Part shown: in pieces, positions 15,959 through 23,946 of the stretch
Layout: every line of letters starts with the position of its first letter
Position numbering within the stretch: the stretch's first letter is position 1
Assembly (NCBI GenBank): GCA_949283205.1
Contig: CASDSD010000001.1
Span: 1-64,000 of the forward strand
DNA length: 64,000 nt
Direction: 5' to 3'
Source of the DNA: an uncultured Alistipes sp.
GTDB taxonomy: Bacteria > Bacteroidota > Bacteroidia > Bacteroidales > Rikenellaceae
Notes under the pieces: generated by a model
What the model was told of the DNA's origin: nothing
Seen by the model: the letters and a program-made list of their open reading frames with translations, nothing else
Database searches by the model: none
Program-made: the position numbers and the translations under genes

Positions 15959-16936
15959 ATGTTAAAGATAGGAATTGATGCGATGGGCGGTGATTTCGCA
16001 CCCGAGGCCGTAGTCAAGGGCGCCGTCATGGCACTCGACGCCATAGACGCCGAGAGTCGCATAGTGCTTTTCGGCGACAAGGGCAGGATCGAAGAGTGCC
16101 TCGCGGCAGAAAATTGTCCCGCCGACCGCTTCTCGATCGTACACACGACAGAAGTGATAGAGATGGGCGACCACCCCGCCATGGCATTCAAGTCGAAACC
16201 CGACTCGAGTATCGCCGTAGGCTTCGGTTATCTGGCCAAGGGCGCCATTGACGGTTTCGCCAGCGCCGGATCGACGGGAGCCATGATGGTTGGCTCGATG
16301 TATGTGGCCAAACCGATCAAGGGCGTAATACGCCCCACGATCTCTACCACCATACCCACGGTCACGGGATCTCAGGCCGTGATAATGGATGTGGGGCTGA
16401 ATGTCGATTGCAAGCCCGAGGTGCTGAGCCAGTACGGCCTGATCGGATCGATCTATGCCGAATCGGTTCTCGGCATAAAGAACCCCCGCATCGCGCTGCT
16501 CAACATCGGCGAGGAGGAGGCAAAGGGCAACGCCCTGACCCAGGCCGCATATCAGGCAATGAAGGCCGATGCCGAAAAGGGCCTCTACAACTTCGCAGGC
16601 AACGTCGAGTCGTCGCACATATTCACCGGCAAGATCGCCGATGTCATCATCTGCGACGGGTTCGTCGGCAACATAGCGTTGAAGATGGCCGAGGGCCTCT
16701 ATGTCATCAACCACAAGATGGGTACGACAAACCCCTTCTGGGATGCCATGAACTACGAGAACGTGGGCGGCACCCCCGTACTGGGTGTCAATGCGGCCGT
16801 AATGATCGGCCACGGCAAATCGACCCCCAAGGCGATCAAGAGCATGATCCTCTCCATGGAGCGCAGCATCCGCACCCGCGTTACGGAGAAGATACGCGAC
16901 GCCTTCAAGGATATCGACACGGCAGAGGAGGCTTAA
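15959..16936 (+). CDS. plsX: Phosphate acyltransferase PlsX
   Basis: Encodes 325 aa. It converts acyl-ACP to acyl-phosphate for phospholipid synthesis, acting peripherally at the membrane. N-terminal MLKIGIDAMGGDFAPE is diagnostic. GSTGAMMVGSMYV near residue 103 and ICDGFVGNIALKMAEG near residue 230 are further family motifs. The start is the ATG at 15959, preceded by GAGAGAGA. In many Bacteroidetes fabH follows directly. Here the operon ends with a strong hairpin 40 bp downstream and a convergent glycosyltransferase gene, so fabH must lie elsewhere. Confidence 0.96.
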   Translation: MLKIGIDAMGGDFAPEAVVKGAVMALDAIDAESRIVLFGDKGRIEECLAAENCPADRFSIVHTTEVIEMGDHPAMAFKSKPDSSIAVGFGYLAKGAIDGFASAGSTGAMMVGSMYVAKPIKGVIRPTISTTIPTVTGSQAVIMDVGLNVDCKPEVLSQYGLIGSIYAESVLGIKNPRIALLNIGEEEAKGNALTQAAYQAMKADAEKGLYNFAGNVESSHIFTGKIADVIICDGFVGNIALKMAEGLYVINHKMGTTNPFWDAMNYENVGGTPVLGVNAAVMIGHGKSTPKAIKSMILSMERSIRTRVTEKIRDAFKDIDTAEEA

Positions 16937-16976
16937 CGACCGCCGGCGTGCGAAACAGGCGGCCCGGCTGCATACA

Positions 16977-17017
16977 AACAGCAACGGCTCACCCTTTCGG
17001 GATGAGCCGTTGCTGTT
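16977..17017. terminator. Hairpin terminator after plsX
   Basis: 15-bp stem (16977-16991 with 17003-17017), extended by CCC/GGG near the loop, followed by ATTTTATATTTAT. It separates plsX from the convergent GT9 gene. Confidence 0.88.
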
Positions 17018-17106
17018 ATTTTATATTTATCGGAATCCTGCCCTGCATCCACATGATGCCACGCACCACAAGCCTGCTGCATGCCCCTCAAGCGCGCCTC
17101 ACAGGA

Positions 17107-18198
17107 TTATGGACGCACAGAGTCGGAACCGCCCGCCTCAGGAGCATTCGCCGCCGCTATCATATGGTCCACCCTGTCGACTATCATCTCGGGCGTAATC
17201 GCCCGCAGACAACGGTAGTCGCCGTACTGGCACTTCATCTCGCCATACACCGAACACGGGCGGCAGGGCATGTCCACCTGCAGCACACCTTCGGGCGAAC
17301 AGCCGTAACCGAGGAATCCCAGCGCCGGATGCGTGGCACCCCACACCGACACCACGGGTGTGGCCACGAGAGATGCCATGTGCATGGCAAGAGAGTCCAT
17401 TGAAACGATACAGTCGAGATTCGATATGAGGTTCAACTCGCCGGCCATGTCGACCTTGCCGTTCACGGCCGTGACATTCGGGTATGCCTTCTCCATCTGC
17501 AGCGCGAACGCGGCCTCGTCGCCGCCGCCGCTGTGAATGAAGACACGGTCGTAACGTTCGCTCAACAGCCGCACCGCCTCCACACGCAGATCGGCGGGAT
17601 ACGTCTTGCCGTCGTGCGCAGAGAAGGGGGCGAATCCGACCCAAAGGCCGTGCTTCTCGCCCATGGGATTGGGGCGCGGTATCTTCACCGCGGGAGCCGG
17701 ATCGTCGAACTCGAAGCCCAGGTCGCGCAGCACGTCGCAGTAACGCACCACGGTATGTTTCAGCGGCACGCTGTTCTGGCTGTTGTAGCCCACGCGGAAC
17801 CACTTCTCCACCTTGCCCTTGTTGATCTTGGCACAGCGGTACATGCTCATGCGGAAGAGCGAGCGCACCACGATCGAGCGCAGCACGCCGTGCATGTCGG
17901 CTATGGCATCGACATTGCGGCGGCCGATGTCGCGGTAGAGCTGCCACAGGCCGCGCAGGCCGCGATGACGCCCCTTCGTGTCGACGAAGATGAAGTCCAC
18001 GTCCAGGCCGTCGAAGAAGGACTCGAACTGCCTGCGCGTGGCGACGGTAACCTTCACGTCGGGATAGGCCGCCTTGAAGGCACGCAACGTGTGCGCGAGC
18101 ATCACCACATCCCCCATCGCCGAGAGACGTATGGCCACCACATGACGCGGCAGACGGCGGTTCTTCTTCGCTGCGGGTTCTTTACTGTTTGTTGCCAT
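17107..18198 (-). CDS. Glycosyltransferase family 9 (heptosyltransferase-like)
   Basis: Encodes 363 aa. Residues 20-60 (VVAIRLSAMGDVVMLAHTLRAF) are the GT9 start, where 'R-x-S-A-M-G-D-V' resembles the heptosyltransferase LSSIGD motif. The C-terminal half contains IVSMDSLAMHMASLVATPVVSVWGATHP at about residues 270-297, the conserved nucleotide-sugar-binding region of GT9 (equivalent to DTGLMHLAAALG-PTVALFGPT). It probably adds a sugar to lipopolysaccharide core or a related envelope glycan from the cytosolic face. It overlaps the upstream DUF4254 gene by 17 bp, so the two are translationally coupled, a pairing repeatedly seen in Bacteroidetes. Confidence 0.9.
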   Translation of the reverse strand: MATNSKEPAAKKNRRLPRHVVAIRLSAMGDVVMLAHTLRAFKAAYPDVKVTVATRRQFESFFDGLDVDFIFVDTKGRHRGLRGLWQLYRDIGRRNVDAIADMHGVLRSIVVRSLFRMSMYRCAKINKGKVEKWFRVGYNSQNSVPLKHTVVRYCDVLRDLGFEFDDPAPAVKIPRPNPMGEKHGLWVGFAPFSAHDGKTYPADLRVEAVRLLSERYDRVFIHSGGGDEAAFALQMEKAYPNVTAVNGKVDMAGELNLISNLDCIVSMDSLAMHMASLVATPVVSVWGATHPALGFLGYGCSPEGVLQVDMPCRPCSVYGEMKCQYGDYRCLRAITPEMIVDRVDHMIAAANAPEAGGSDSVRP

Positions 18199-18787
18199 AT
18201 AATACCGGATTAAGCGCCGGATCGTTATACATCTTCATCTGTTTGTATGTCTTCATATACTTGCGGCCGGCGGCGATGTCCTCGAGCAGCTCCTCTATCG
18301 CCGTCGAGAGGTCGCGCTGCTGCGTCAGCAGCGTCGCGAGCTTCCTGCCGCAGGCGTCGCGGTGCTCCTGCCCCACATCCGTACGCTCGGTCTCCAGGCG
18401 CATGTGATAGATCTTCAGCGCCAGGATCGACAGGCGGTCTATGGCCCATGCCGGGGTCTCGGTATTGATCCTCGCATCGGGCGCCACAGGCACATCCCTG
18501 AACTTCTCGAGCCAGTACGAGTCGATATACTCCACCATGTCGGTACGCACCTGGTTCGAGCGGTCTATACGCCGTTTTATGGCCAGCGCCTCCACGGGGT
18601 CTATCGCCGGATCGCGGATTATGTCCTCGAGGTGCCACTGCACCGTGTCGACCATGTTCTTGTCATACAGCAACGCATCCAGCGAGCCGGCCTCATAGGG
18701 GTTGTCGAAATGGTGGTCGACATCGTCGAAGAGGTGATAATCGGCTATCGCCCTGTTGAAAATGGCGTTTGCGTTTTCGGTAAACAT
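18182..18787 (-). CDS. DUF4254 protein
   Basis: Encodes 201 aa, predominantly helical and charged, without signal peptide. Features typical of DUF4254 are the N-terminal 'N-x-x-F-N-R-A-I-x-D-Y-H', the WHLEDIIRDP segment near residue 50, IDRSNQVRTDMVEYID, and RLSILALKIYHM near residue 118. The family is found almost only next to GT9 genes in Bacteroidetes, which suggests a shared role in envelope glycan assembly, but no activity is established. It is first in a two-gene operon with the GT9 gene. Confidence 0.85.
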   Translation of the reverse strand: MFTENANAIFNRAIADYHLFDDVDHHFDNPYEAGSLDALLYDKNMVDTVQWHLEDIIRDPAIDPVEALAIKRRIDRSNQVRTDMVEYIDSYWLEKFRDVPVAPDARINTETPAWAIDRLSILALKIYHMRLETERTDVGQEHRDACGRKLATLLTQQRDLSTAIEELLEDIAAGRKYMKTYKQMKMYNDPALNPVLYGNKQ

Positions 18788-18803
18788 ATATCGCTGTCAG
18801 TTA

Positions 18804-18834
18804 TTGGTAATTTATCCAAAATAATCTATCTTTG
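18804..18834 (+). promoter_or_regulatory. Promoter of the LysM glucosaminidase gene
   Basis: TTGG (18804-18807), 19 bp, TATCTTTG (18827-18834). The predicted start lies about 16 bp before the ATG at 18857. A second TATCTTTG reads on the minus strand (18856-18849) and may serve the DUF4254-GT9 operon. Confidence 0.65.
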
Positions 18835-18856
18835 CCTTGACGGTAACACAAAGATA

Positions 18857-19867
18857 ATGATTTTTTCCAAAAAAGCAATATACCTCGCGCTTTTCGCGCT
18901 CGCGGCCTCTGCCGCACCTCTCGCGGCCCAAACCCGCATCACAAAGGAGGAATATATCGACCGCTACAAGGGCATCGCAATAGAGCATATGGAACGCTAC
19001 GGCATTCCCGCCAGCATAACTCTCGCACAGGGAATCCTCGAATCCGACAGCGGCAACAGCACCCTCGCACGAAAGTCGAACAACCATTTCGGCATCAAGT
19101 GCAAGACCAACTGGCGGGGCGACCGCGTCTACCATGACGACGACGCCAAGGGCGAATGCTTCCGCAAGTACGACACCGTGGAGGAGTCGTACCAGGACCA
19201 TGCCGACTTTCTCGACCAGCAGCCGCGTTACGACTCCCTCTTCGCCTATTCGTCGGACGACTACCGCAGCTGGGCCCGGGGTCTCAAGGCGGCGGGATAC
19301 GCCACGGCTCCCGACTATGCGCAGCGCCTCATACGCATCATCGAGGACAACCGTCTCTACCTCTTCGACGAGGACAACGGCGCCGCCCTCTATGCGGCCC
19401 ACATGCGCGCAGAACAGGGCATAACGGATGACTTCGCCGCCCAGAGCAGCGTCGAGACGCCCTCGACGCACGAAGCGAAGATCGACCCCAACGACTACCG
19501 CGTTCCCGAACGCACATACAACGGATACAGTGTCTACGTGAACAACCGCACGCACTACATCATCGCGGGCGAGGGCGACACGTTCTCACGCATAGCGCGC
19601 ACGTTCGCCGTCACGGAGCGCACGCTGCGCAAGTACAACGAGATCGACCCGCGCTCCACGGCCGACCCCGTCAAGGGCGAGATGATCTACATCGAGCGCA
19701 AGCAGCCCAGGTGGTGCGGCAACGTGCGCCAGCATATCGTGCGTGAGGGCGAGACGCTGCGGTCGCTCTCGCAGGACTACGCTATCCGCCAGAACAAGCT
19801 GGCACGCCTGAACCGCCTGCGCCCGAACGACACCATAGAGCCGGGGCGGACGCTCAAGCTCAAGTAG
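18857..19867 (+). CDS. Secreted glucosaminidase with two LysM domains
   Basis: Encodes 336 aa from the ATG at 18857. The longer frame upstream is antisense to DUF4254 and is rejected. A signal peptide ends in PLAAQ at about residue 25. Residues about 30-175 are a glucosaminidase domain of the FlgJ/AcmA type: GIPASITLAQGILESDSGNS contains the catalytic Glu, followed by NNHFGIKCK, and YDSLF plus WARGLKAAGYATAPDYAQ. Two LysM peptidoglycan-binding repeats follow at about 233-285 (HYIIAGEGDTFSRIARTFAV) and 290-336 (HIVREGETLRSLSQDYAI). It cleaves N-acetylglucosaminyl bonds in peptidoglycan, probably in the periplasm. Confidence 0.93.
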   Translation: MIFSKKAIYLALFALAASAAPLAAQTRITKEEYIDRYKGIAIEHMERYGIPASITLAQGILESDSGNSTLARKSNNHFGIKCKTNWRGDRVYHDDDAKGECFRKYDTVEESYQDHADFLDQQPRYDSLFAYSSDDYRSWARGLKAAGYATAPDYAQRLIRIIEDNRLYLFDEDNGAALYAAHMRAEQGITDDFAAQSSVETPSTHEAKIDPNDYRVPERTYNGYSVYVNNRTHYIIAGEGDTFSRIARTFAVTERTLRKYNEIDPRSTADPVKGEMIYIERKQPRWCGNVRQHIVREGETLRSLSQDYAIRQNKLARLNRLRPNDTIEPGRTLKLK

Positions 19868-19918
19868 GCCGGCCGCCCACGCCATCAGCATCAAAGCAAC
19901 CAACGACAAACACGACAT

Positions 19919-20605
19919 ATGGACAATACCCCTTTGCGCGAGAAGATCCTCGCCACGATAGTCACCAAGTCGACCTTGAAGCAACACGTTTTCGACAACA
20001 CCTTCTCGACGTTCAACCTGCTGAAGGAGGTGCTTATCGAGATAGCCTCGGAGATGGACGACGAGCTGGACGACAAACTCGACAAGCGCGTGCGCATCGA
20101 GTACCGCGACCGCGGCAAGTTCGAGGCGCAGCTCCAGATAGCAAGCGACCTGCTCATATTCCAGATGCACACCGACGTCTTCGAGTTCGACTCGAACCAC
20201 ATCATCTGGCAGAACGACTACGTACAGCAGGACCGCTGCAACACCTATTGCGGCGTGATCAACATATACAACTTCCTCTCCGACTCGTTCAAGTTCAACC
20301 GCAACGCCGACGAGGGCTATCTCATCGGGCGTATCTTCATCAACCGCGAGAAGTGTTTCTTCGTGGAGGGCAAGCGTCAGACGTCGATGCGCGCCATGTC
20401 CTTCGGGCGGGAGAAGATCACGCGCGAGGCCCTGGTGACGATAATCGAAACGGCGGTCAACTACGCCATCAACTTCGACCTGCTCACGCCGCCATACGAG
20501 GAGAACAAGCGCGTCACGGTGGACCAGTTCAACACCAAGATGGACAACTCGAAGTTCACGACGGGCAAACGCCTCGGATATGACTTCAACGTGGACGACA
20601 TCTGA
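19919..20605 (+). CDS. Conserved Bacteroidetes hypothetical protein
   Basis: Encodes 228 aa, soluble, with no signal peptide. A helical N-terminus (STLKQHVFDNTFSTFNLLKEVL) precedes an acidic helix with DDELDDKLDKRVRIE. Next comes a beta-rich central part (FEAQLQIASDLLIFQMHTDVF), and the C-terminus repeats short F/Y turns ending KRLGYDFNVDDI. The sequence is composition-normal for the genome and looks conserved, but I know no function. It lies 51 bp after the glucosaminidase gene and 35 bp before the S9 peptidase gene on the same strand, so it may be co-transcribed with either. Confidence 0.75.
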   Translation: MDNTPLREKILATIVTKSTLKQHVFDNTFSTFNLLKEVLIEIASEMDDELDDKLDKRVRIEYRDRGKFEAQLQIASDLLIFQMHTDVFEFDSNHIIWQNDYVQQDRCNTYCGVINIYNFLSDSFKFNRNADEGYLIGRIFINREKCFFVEGKRQTSMRAMSFGREKITREALVTIIETAVNYAINFDLLTPPYEENKRVTVDQFNTKMDNSKFTTGKRLGYDFNVDDI

Positions 20606-20640
20606 CACAGGAGAACCGACAAACGAAAAATCCGCATACG

Positions 20641-22749
20641 ATGTTAAAGCGAATATTCCTTGCCGCGACGCTTGCCATGGCCGCAAGCGCACTCTTCGCA
20701 CAGCAGACATACCGCGAACTCACCGAGATCGCGTCGCTCAACCGCGGCGTCTACGGACTCCGCTCGATGGCCGACGGCGAACACTACACCGCACGCGAGG
20801 GCAACTCGGTCGTGCGCCACAGCTATGCCGACGCCACGCTCAAGGAGACACTCTACACGGGGCTGTTCTCGTCCTACGCCCTCTCGCCCGACGAGACGGC
20901 GATACTGCTCAGCAGCAACCACCGTCCCGTCTACCGCCACTCGTTCTATGCCGACTGGCAGATAGTGCCTCTGGGCGGCGACGGCGAGGCGTCGATGACG
21001 ATAGAGGGGGTGCGTGACGTGACCCTCTCGCCCGACGGCACGATGGTGGCCTATGCCCGGGACAACGACCTCTATGTCGCCCCCGTGGGCGGCGAGGCCC
21101 GCGCCGTCACCGACGACGGCGAGTGGAACTCGATCATCAACGGCACCGCCGACTGGGTCTACGAGGAGGAGTACGGCTTCACGCGCGCCTATGCCTTCTC
21201 GCCCGACTCGAAACGCATCGCCTACCTGCGCTTCGACGAGAGCGCCGTCCCGACCTTCGAGATGATGCGCTTCGACGGCGAGCTCTACAACCGCCCCTAC
21301 TCGTTCAAGTATCCCAAGGCGGGCGACCGCAACTCGACGGTCGAGCTGTGGGTGTACGACATCGCCACGGGGGCGAAGAACCGCATCGACACGGGTGCCG
21401 AGACCGACCAGTATCTCCCGCGCATAGACTGGACACCCGACGGCGAGCTCTTCTACTACCGCGTCAACCGCAAGCAGAACCATTTCGAGGTGGTGCTTGT
21501 ACGCGGTGACGGCACGCAGAAGGTGATCTACGACGAGACCTCGCCAACGTTCGTCGAGCGGCCCGACGCGGGCACCATACGCTTCATCGACGGAGAGCGT
21601 TTCATCGCCCTCAACGAGACGGCCACGGGATGGAACCACATCTACCTCTACTCTACCGAAAAGGGTCTTCTGAACCCCGTAACGTCGGGGCCGTGGCAGG
21701 TTACCGGCATCGTGGAGACCACCGACAAGGCCATCTACTATATGTCTACGGAGACCTCGCCCCTGCGCCGCAACCTCTACTCCATCGACTACAAGGGTCG
21801 CCGCAAACAACGCCTTACGGAGGGTGAGGGCACCTATTCTATCGCGCCGAGCAAGGGTATGAAATACTATATCTCGACCTTCTCGACGGCCACCGAGCCC
21901 AACACCGTAACCCTGCACAAGGGCGACGGCACGCTGCTGCGCACCCTGGCCGAGAGCGGCGAGCTGGCCGCACGCATGGAGCAGATGCCCCGCAAGGAGT
22001 TCTTCACCTTCGTCACGGAGCGCGGGGACAGCCTCAACGCCTACATGATCAAACCCGCCGATTTCGACCCCTCGAAGCGCTATCCCGTCCTCGTGACGCA
22101 GTACTCGGGCCCGGGCTCGCAGTCGGTGGCCGACCGCTTCTCGCTCGACTGGGAGAACGTCATCGCCGCCCACGGCTACATCATCGCCTGCTGCGACGGC
22201 CGCGGCACGGGATTCATGGGCGAGGCGTTCAAGAAACAGACATACGGCAACCTCGGCGCCCTCGAGGTCGAGGACCAGATCTCCTTCGCGCGCTATCTGG
22301 GAGATCTCCCCTACGTCGATGCCGGCCGCATAGGAATATACGGATGGTCGTACGGCGGCTTCATGGCCCTGGGCTGCGCCTGCAAGGGCGGCGGCATATA
22401 CAAGCTGGCCATAGCCGTGGCCCCCGTCACCTCGTGGCGCTACTACGACACCATCTACACCGAGATATACAACGACCTGCCGCAGGACAACCCCGCGGGC
22501 TACGACGACAACTCGCCCATCAACTTCGCGCAGCTGCTCGACGACGAGCATACGCAGCTGCTCATCATGCACGGCACGGCCGACGACAACGTCCACTTCC
22601 AGAACACGATGGAGATGTGCAGCGCGCTGAACCGCGCGGGCAAGCAGTACGACATGATGGTCTACCCCGACCAGAACCACTCGATGTACCCGTCGGACGG
22701 CTACAACATACGCCGCAAGATGGTGGAGTACACGCTGCGCAACCTTTAG
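20641..22749 (+). CDS. Prolyl oligopeptidase family (DPP-IV-type) peptidase
   Basis: Encodes 702 aa with a signal peptide (MLKRIFLAATLAMAASALFA). It has an N-terminal eight-bladed propeller of the DPP-IV type: repeated 'S-P-D-G/S' turns such as LSPDGTMVAYARDNDLY, and the substrate N-terminus-binding pair in WVYEEEYG near residue 178. The C-terminal alpha/beta hydrolase carries GWSYGGFM (Ser near 570), HGTADDNVHF (Asp near 645) and DQNHSMYP (His near 680). S9B enzymes release X-Pro di- or tripeptides and serve protein feeding in Bacteroidales periplasm. Whether this is a dipeptidyl or prolyl tripeptidyl peptidase is not decidable here. It is followed by a clear terminator. Confidence 0.93.
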   Translation: MLKRIFLAATLAMAASALFAQQTYRELTEIASLNRGVYGLRSMADGEHYTAREGNSVVRHSYADATLKETLYTGLFSSYALSPDETAILLSSNHRPVYRHSFYADWQIVPLGGDGEASMTIEGVRDVTLSPDGTMVAYARDNDLYVAPVGGEARAVTDDGEWNSIINGTADWVYEEEYGFTRAYAFSPDSKRIAYLRFDESAVPTFEMMRFDGELYNRPYSFKYPKAGDRNSTVELWVYDIATGAKNRIDTGAETDQYLPRIDWTPDGELFYYRVNRKQNHFEVVLVRGDGTQKVIYDETSPTFVERPDAGTIRFIDGERFIALNETATGWNHIYLYSTEKGLLNPVTSGPWQVTGIVETTDKAIYYMSTETSPLRRNLYSIDYKGRRKQRLTEGEGTYSIAPSKGMKYYISTFSTATEPNTVTLHKGDGTLLRTLAESGELAARMEQMPRKEFFTFVTERGDSLNAYMIKPADFDPSKRYPVLVTQYSGPGSQSVADRFSLDWENVIAAHGYIIACCDGRGTGFMGEAFKKQTYGNLGALEVEDQISFARYLGDLPYVDAGRIGIYGWSYGGFMALGCACKGGGIYKLAIAVAPVTSWRYYDTIYTEIYNDLPQDNPAGYDDNSPINFAQLLDDEHTQLLIMHGTADDNVHFQNTMEMCSALNRAGKQYDMMVYPDQNHSMYPSDGYNIRRKMVEYTLRNL

Positions 22750-22781
22750 GGAGAGACTGTCGCCCCACTTGACACCAACGC

Positions 22782-22814
22782 CCCGAACCGGCATACAGCC
22801 GGTTCGGGTTTTTT
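22782..22814 (+). terminator. Rho-independent terminator
   Basis: Perfect 11-bp stem CCCGAACCGGC (22782-22792) with GCCGGTTCGGG (22798-22808), loop ATACA, then TTTTTT. Confidence 0.95.
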
Positions 22815-23061
22815 CGTTGCTGCGACTTTCGATACTGTCGCAAAATATTACGGCCACAACGGTTTCCGGCATCCGCGCCGGCACGTCAGGACAGTGCCGA
22901 CGTTCCATACGGATATAAAACTGTCGCACCGCGCCACAGTTGCGCCGACGCGCATACGCAAACGGCCGCCTGTGCATATATTTGCCGCCGAAGGACACCA
23001 GGCGGCAATGCCCGGCCGCCGAAGGGCGATCCGACCGAAAAACAACCAATTTTAACAGATT
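22815..23061. other. Intergenic region with a single -7 element
   Basis: No gene seen. TATATTTG at 22977-22984 fits the -7 consensus and could start the small lipoprotein transcript with a leader of about 70 nt. No -33 match is present. Confidence 0.4.
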
Positions 23062-23403
23062 ATGAAACAGATGATGATTATCATGATCATTGCCATTACG
23101 GCCATGATGCTCGGAAGCTGCTCCGACAAGAAAAATGATGCGAAAGACGTACGCTTTACCATCGAGGCCAACACCGACCAGCCCGTACGCATATACAGTC
23201 CCACGGACCGGAGCGAAACGGGAACGGTCATACGCAGCCACTACGAGTCGTCGTTCAAGACCGACACGGAGGTCTTCTCGATCGAGGCGCGCTGCGACGA
23301 CGAGACGACGCTCATCACCATCCGCGTATGGGTCAACGGCAAGTTGAAACAGGAGGTCTCGGGCAACAGGCACCTCACTACGGGTGATATTTGGCTCAAA
23401 TGA
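23062..23403 (+). CDS. Small lipoprotein, unknown function
   Basis: Encodes 113 aa. The signal peptide is followed by a lipobox LGSC with Cys20, then a short charged linker and a single beta-sandwich-like domain (VRFTIEANTDQPVRIYSPTD ... LITIRVWVNGKLKQEVSGN). The pattern resembles small DUF-type immunoglobulin-like lipoproteins of Bacteroidetes. I do not recognise a named family. It stands alone between a weak promoter and a strong terminator. Confidence 0.65.
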   Translation: MKQMMIIMIIAITAMMLGSCSDKKNDAKDVRFTIEANTDQPVRIYSPTDRSETGTVIRSHYESSFKTDTEVFSIEARCDDETTLITIRVWVNGKLKQEVSGNRHLTTGDIWLK

Positions 23404-23424
23404 CAGCGCCGCGACACGTTTGCA

Positions 23425-23460
23425 CAGGGACCGTCCCGTTCGGGGACGGTCCCTGCTGTT
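23425..23460 (+). terminator. Rho-independent terminator
   Basis: Perfect 13-bp stem CAGGGACCGTCCC (23425-23437) with GGGACGGTCCCTG (23443-23455), followed by a short T-containing tail. Confidence 0.85.
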
Positions 23461-23561
23461 TCATACGGCCTCAAAAGCCGACACGCAGACCCGTAGGGCC
23501 ACTCCCGCAGACCCCGATATTGCCGGCAGAGAAAATCATAGCGAAAAAAACAGAAAATAAA

Positions 23562-23593
23562 TTTGCAGGTGAATATTTTTCGCCGTAAATTTG
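23562..23593 (+). promoter_or_regulatory. Promoter of tRNA-Arg
   Basis: TTTG (23562-23565), 20 bp, TAAATTTG (23586-23593): full consensus, with transcription expected about 12 bp before the tRNA. Confidence 0.85.
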
Positions 23594-23611
23594 CACTCGC
23601 AACAGGGAAAT

Positions 23612-23685
23612 GGCTCCGTAGCTCAACTGAATAGAGTACTTGACTACGGATCAAGCGGTTACAGGTTTGAATCCTGTCGGAGTCA
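23612..23685 (+). tRNA. tRNA-Arg (anticodon ACG)
   Basis: A cloverleaf folds by eye. The acceptor stem is GGCTCCG with CGGAGTC. The D arm starts at TAGCTC, the anticodon stem is CTTGA/TCAAG around loop CTACGGA (anticodon ACG, read as ICG after deamination), and the T arm is ACAGG-TTTGAAT-CCTGT. The discriminator base is A. CCA is not encoded. ACG decodes CGU/CGC/CGA arginine codons. It is followed by a palindromic terminator. Confidence 0.95.
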
Positions 23686-23689
23686 CTGA

Positions 23690-23715
23690 AAAGGGTTACG
23701 CATGCGTAACCCTTT
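23690..23715 (+). terminator. Palindromic terminator after tRNA-Arg
   Basis: Perfect 26-nt palindrome with arms AAAGGGTTACGCA and TGCGTAACCCTTT. It could also stop the converging GH95 transcript. Confidence 0.75.
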
Positions 23716-23946
23716 GTCCATATCCGATATCCACCCGGCCAGCAGCCCCGATCGCCTGATGGCCCGCCCCACCGATTCTAACGCCCGCCGATTGCCCCGA
23801 TCAACGATCCTCGCGGCCGCCGATTCTCACGCAGTCTAAGCAGGCCGGCCACTGATTCCCACGCCATAGATAGAGGGCGACAGGCCTCAACGTCGTGTCG
23901 CCGCGCCTGCCGCCCCTTCACATTACAGCCATATCCATATTCCGCG
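23716..23946. other. Intergenic region with three degenerate short repeats
   Basis: No gene seen. Variants of CCGATTCTMACGCC occur at 23772-23785, 23820-23832 and 23852-23865 (CTGATTCCCACGCC), embedded in otherwise GC-rich non-coding DNA between tRNA-Arg and the end of the GH95 gene. Confidence 0.4.

Noticed and set aside
20644-23373. A 909-aa open frame on the minus strand
   Set aside because: It runs antisense to the S9 peptidase gene and through its terminator. GC-rich codon bias on the plus strand opens the opposite frame, and its translation is low-complexity (V/R/H/G-rich) without domains.
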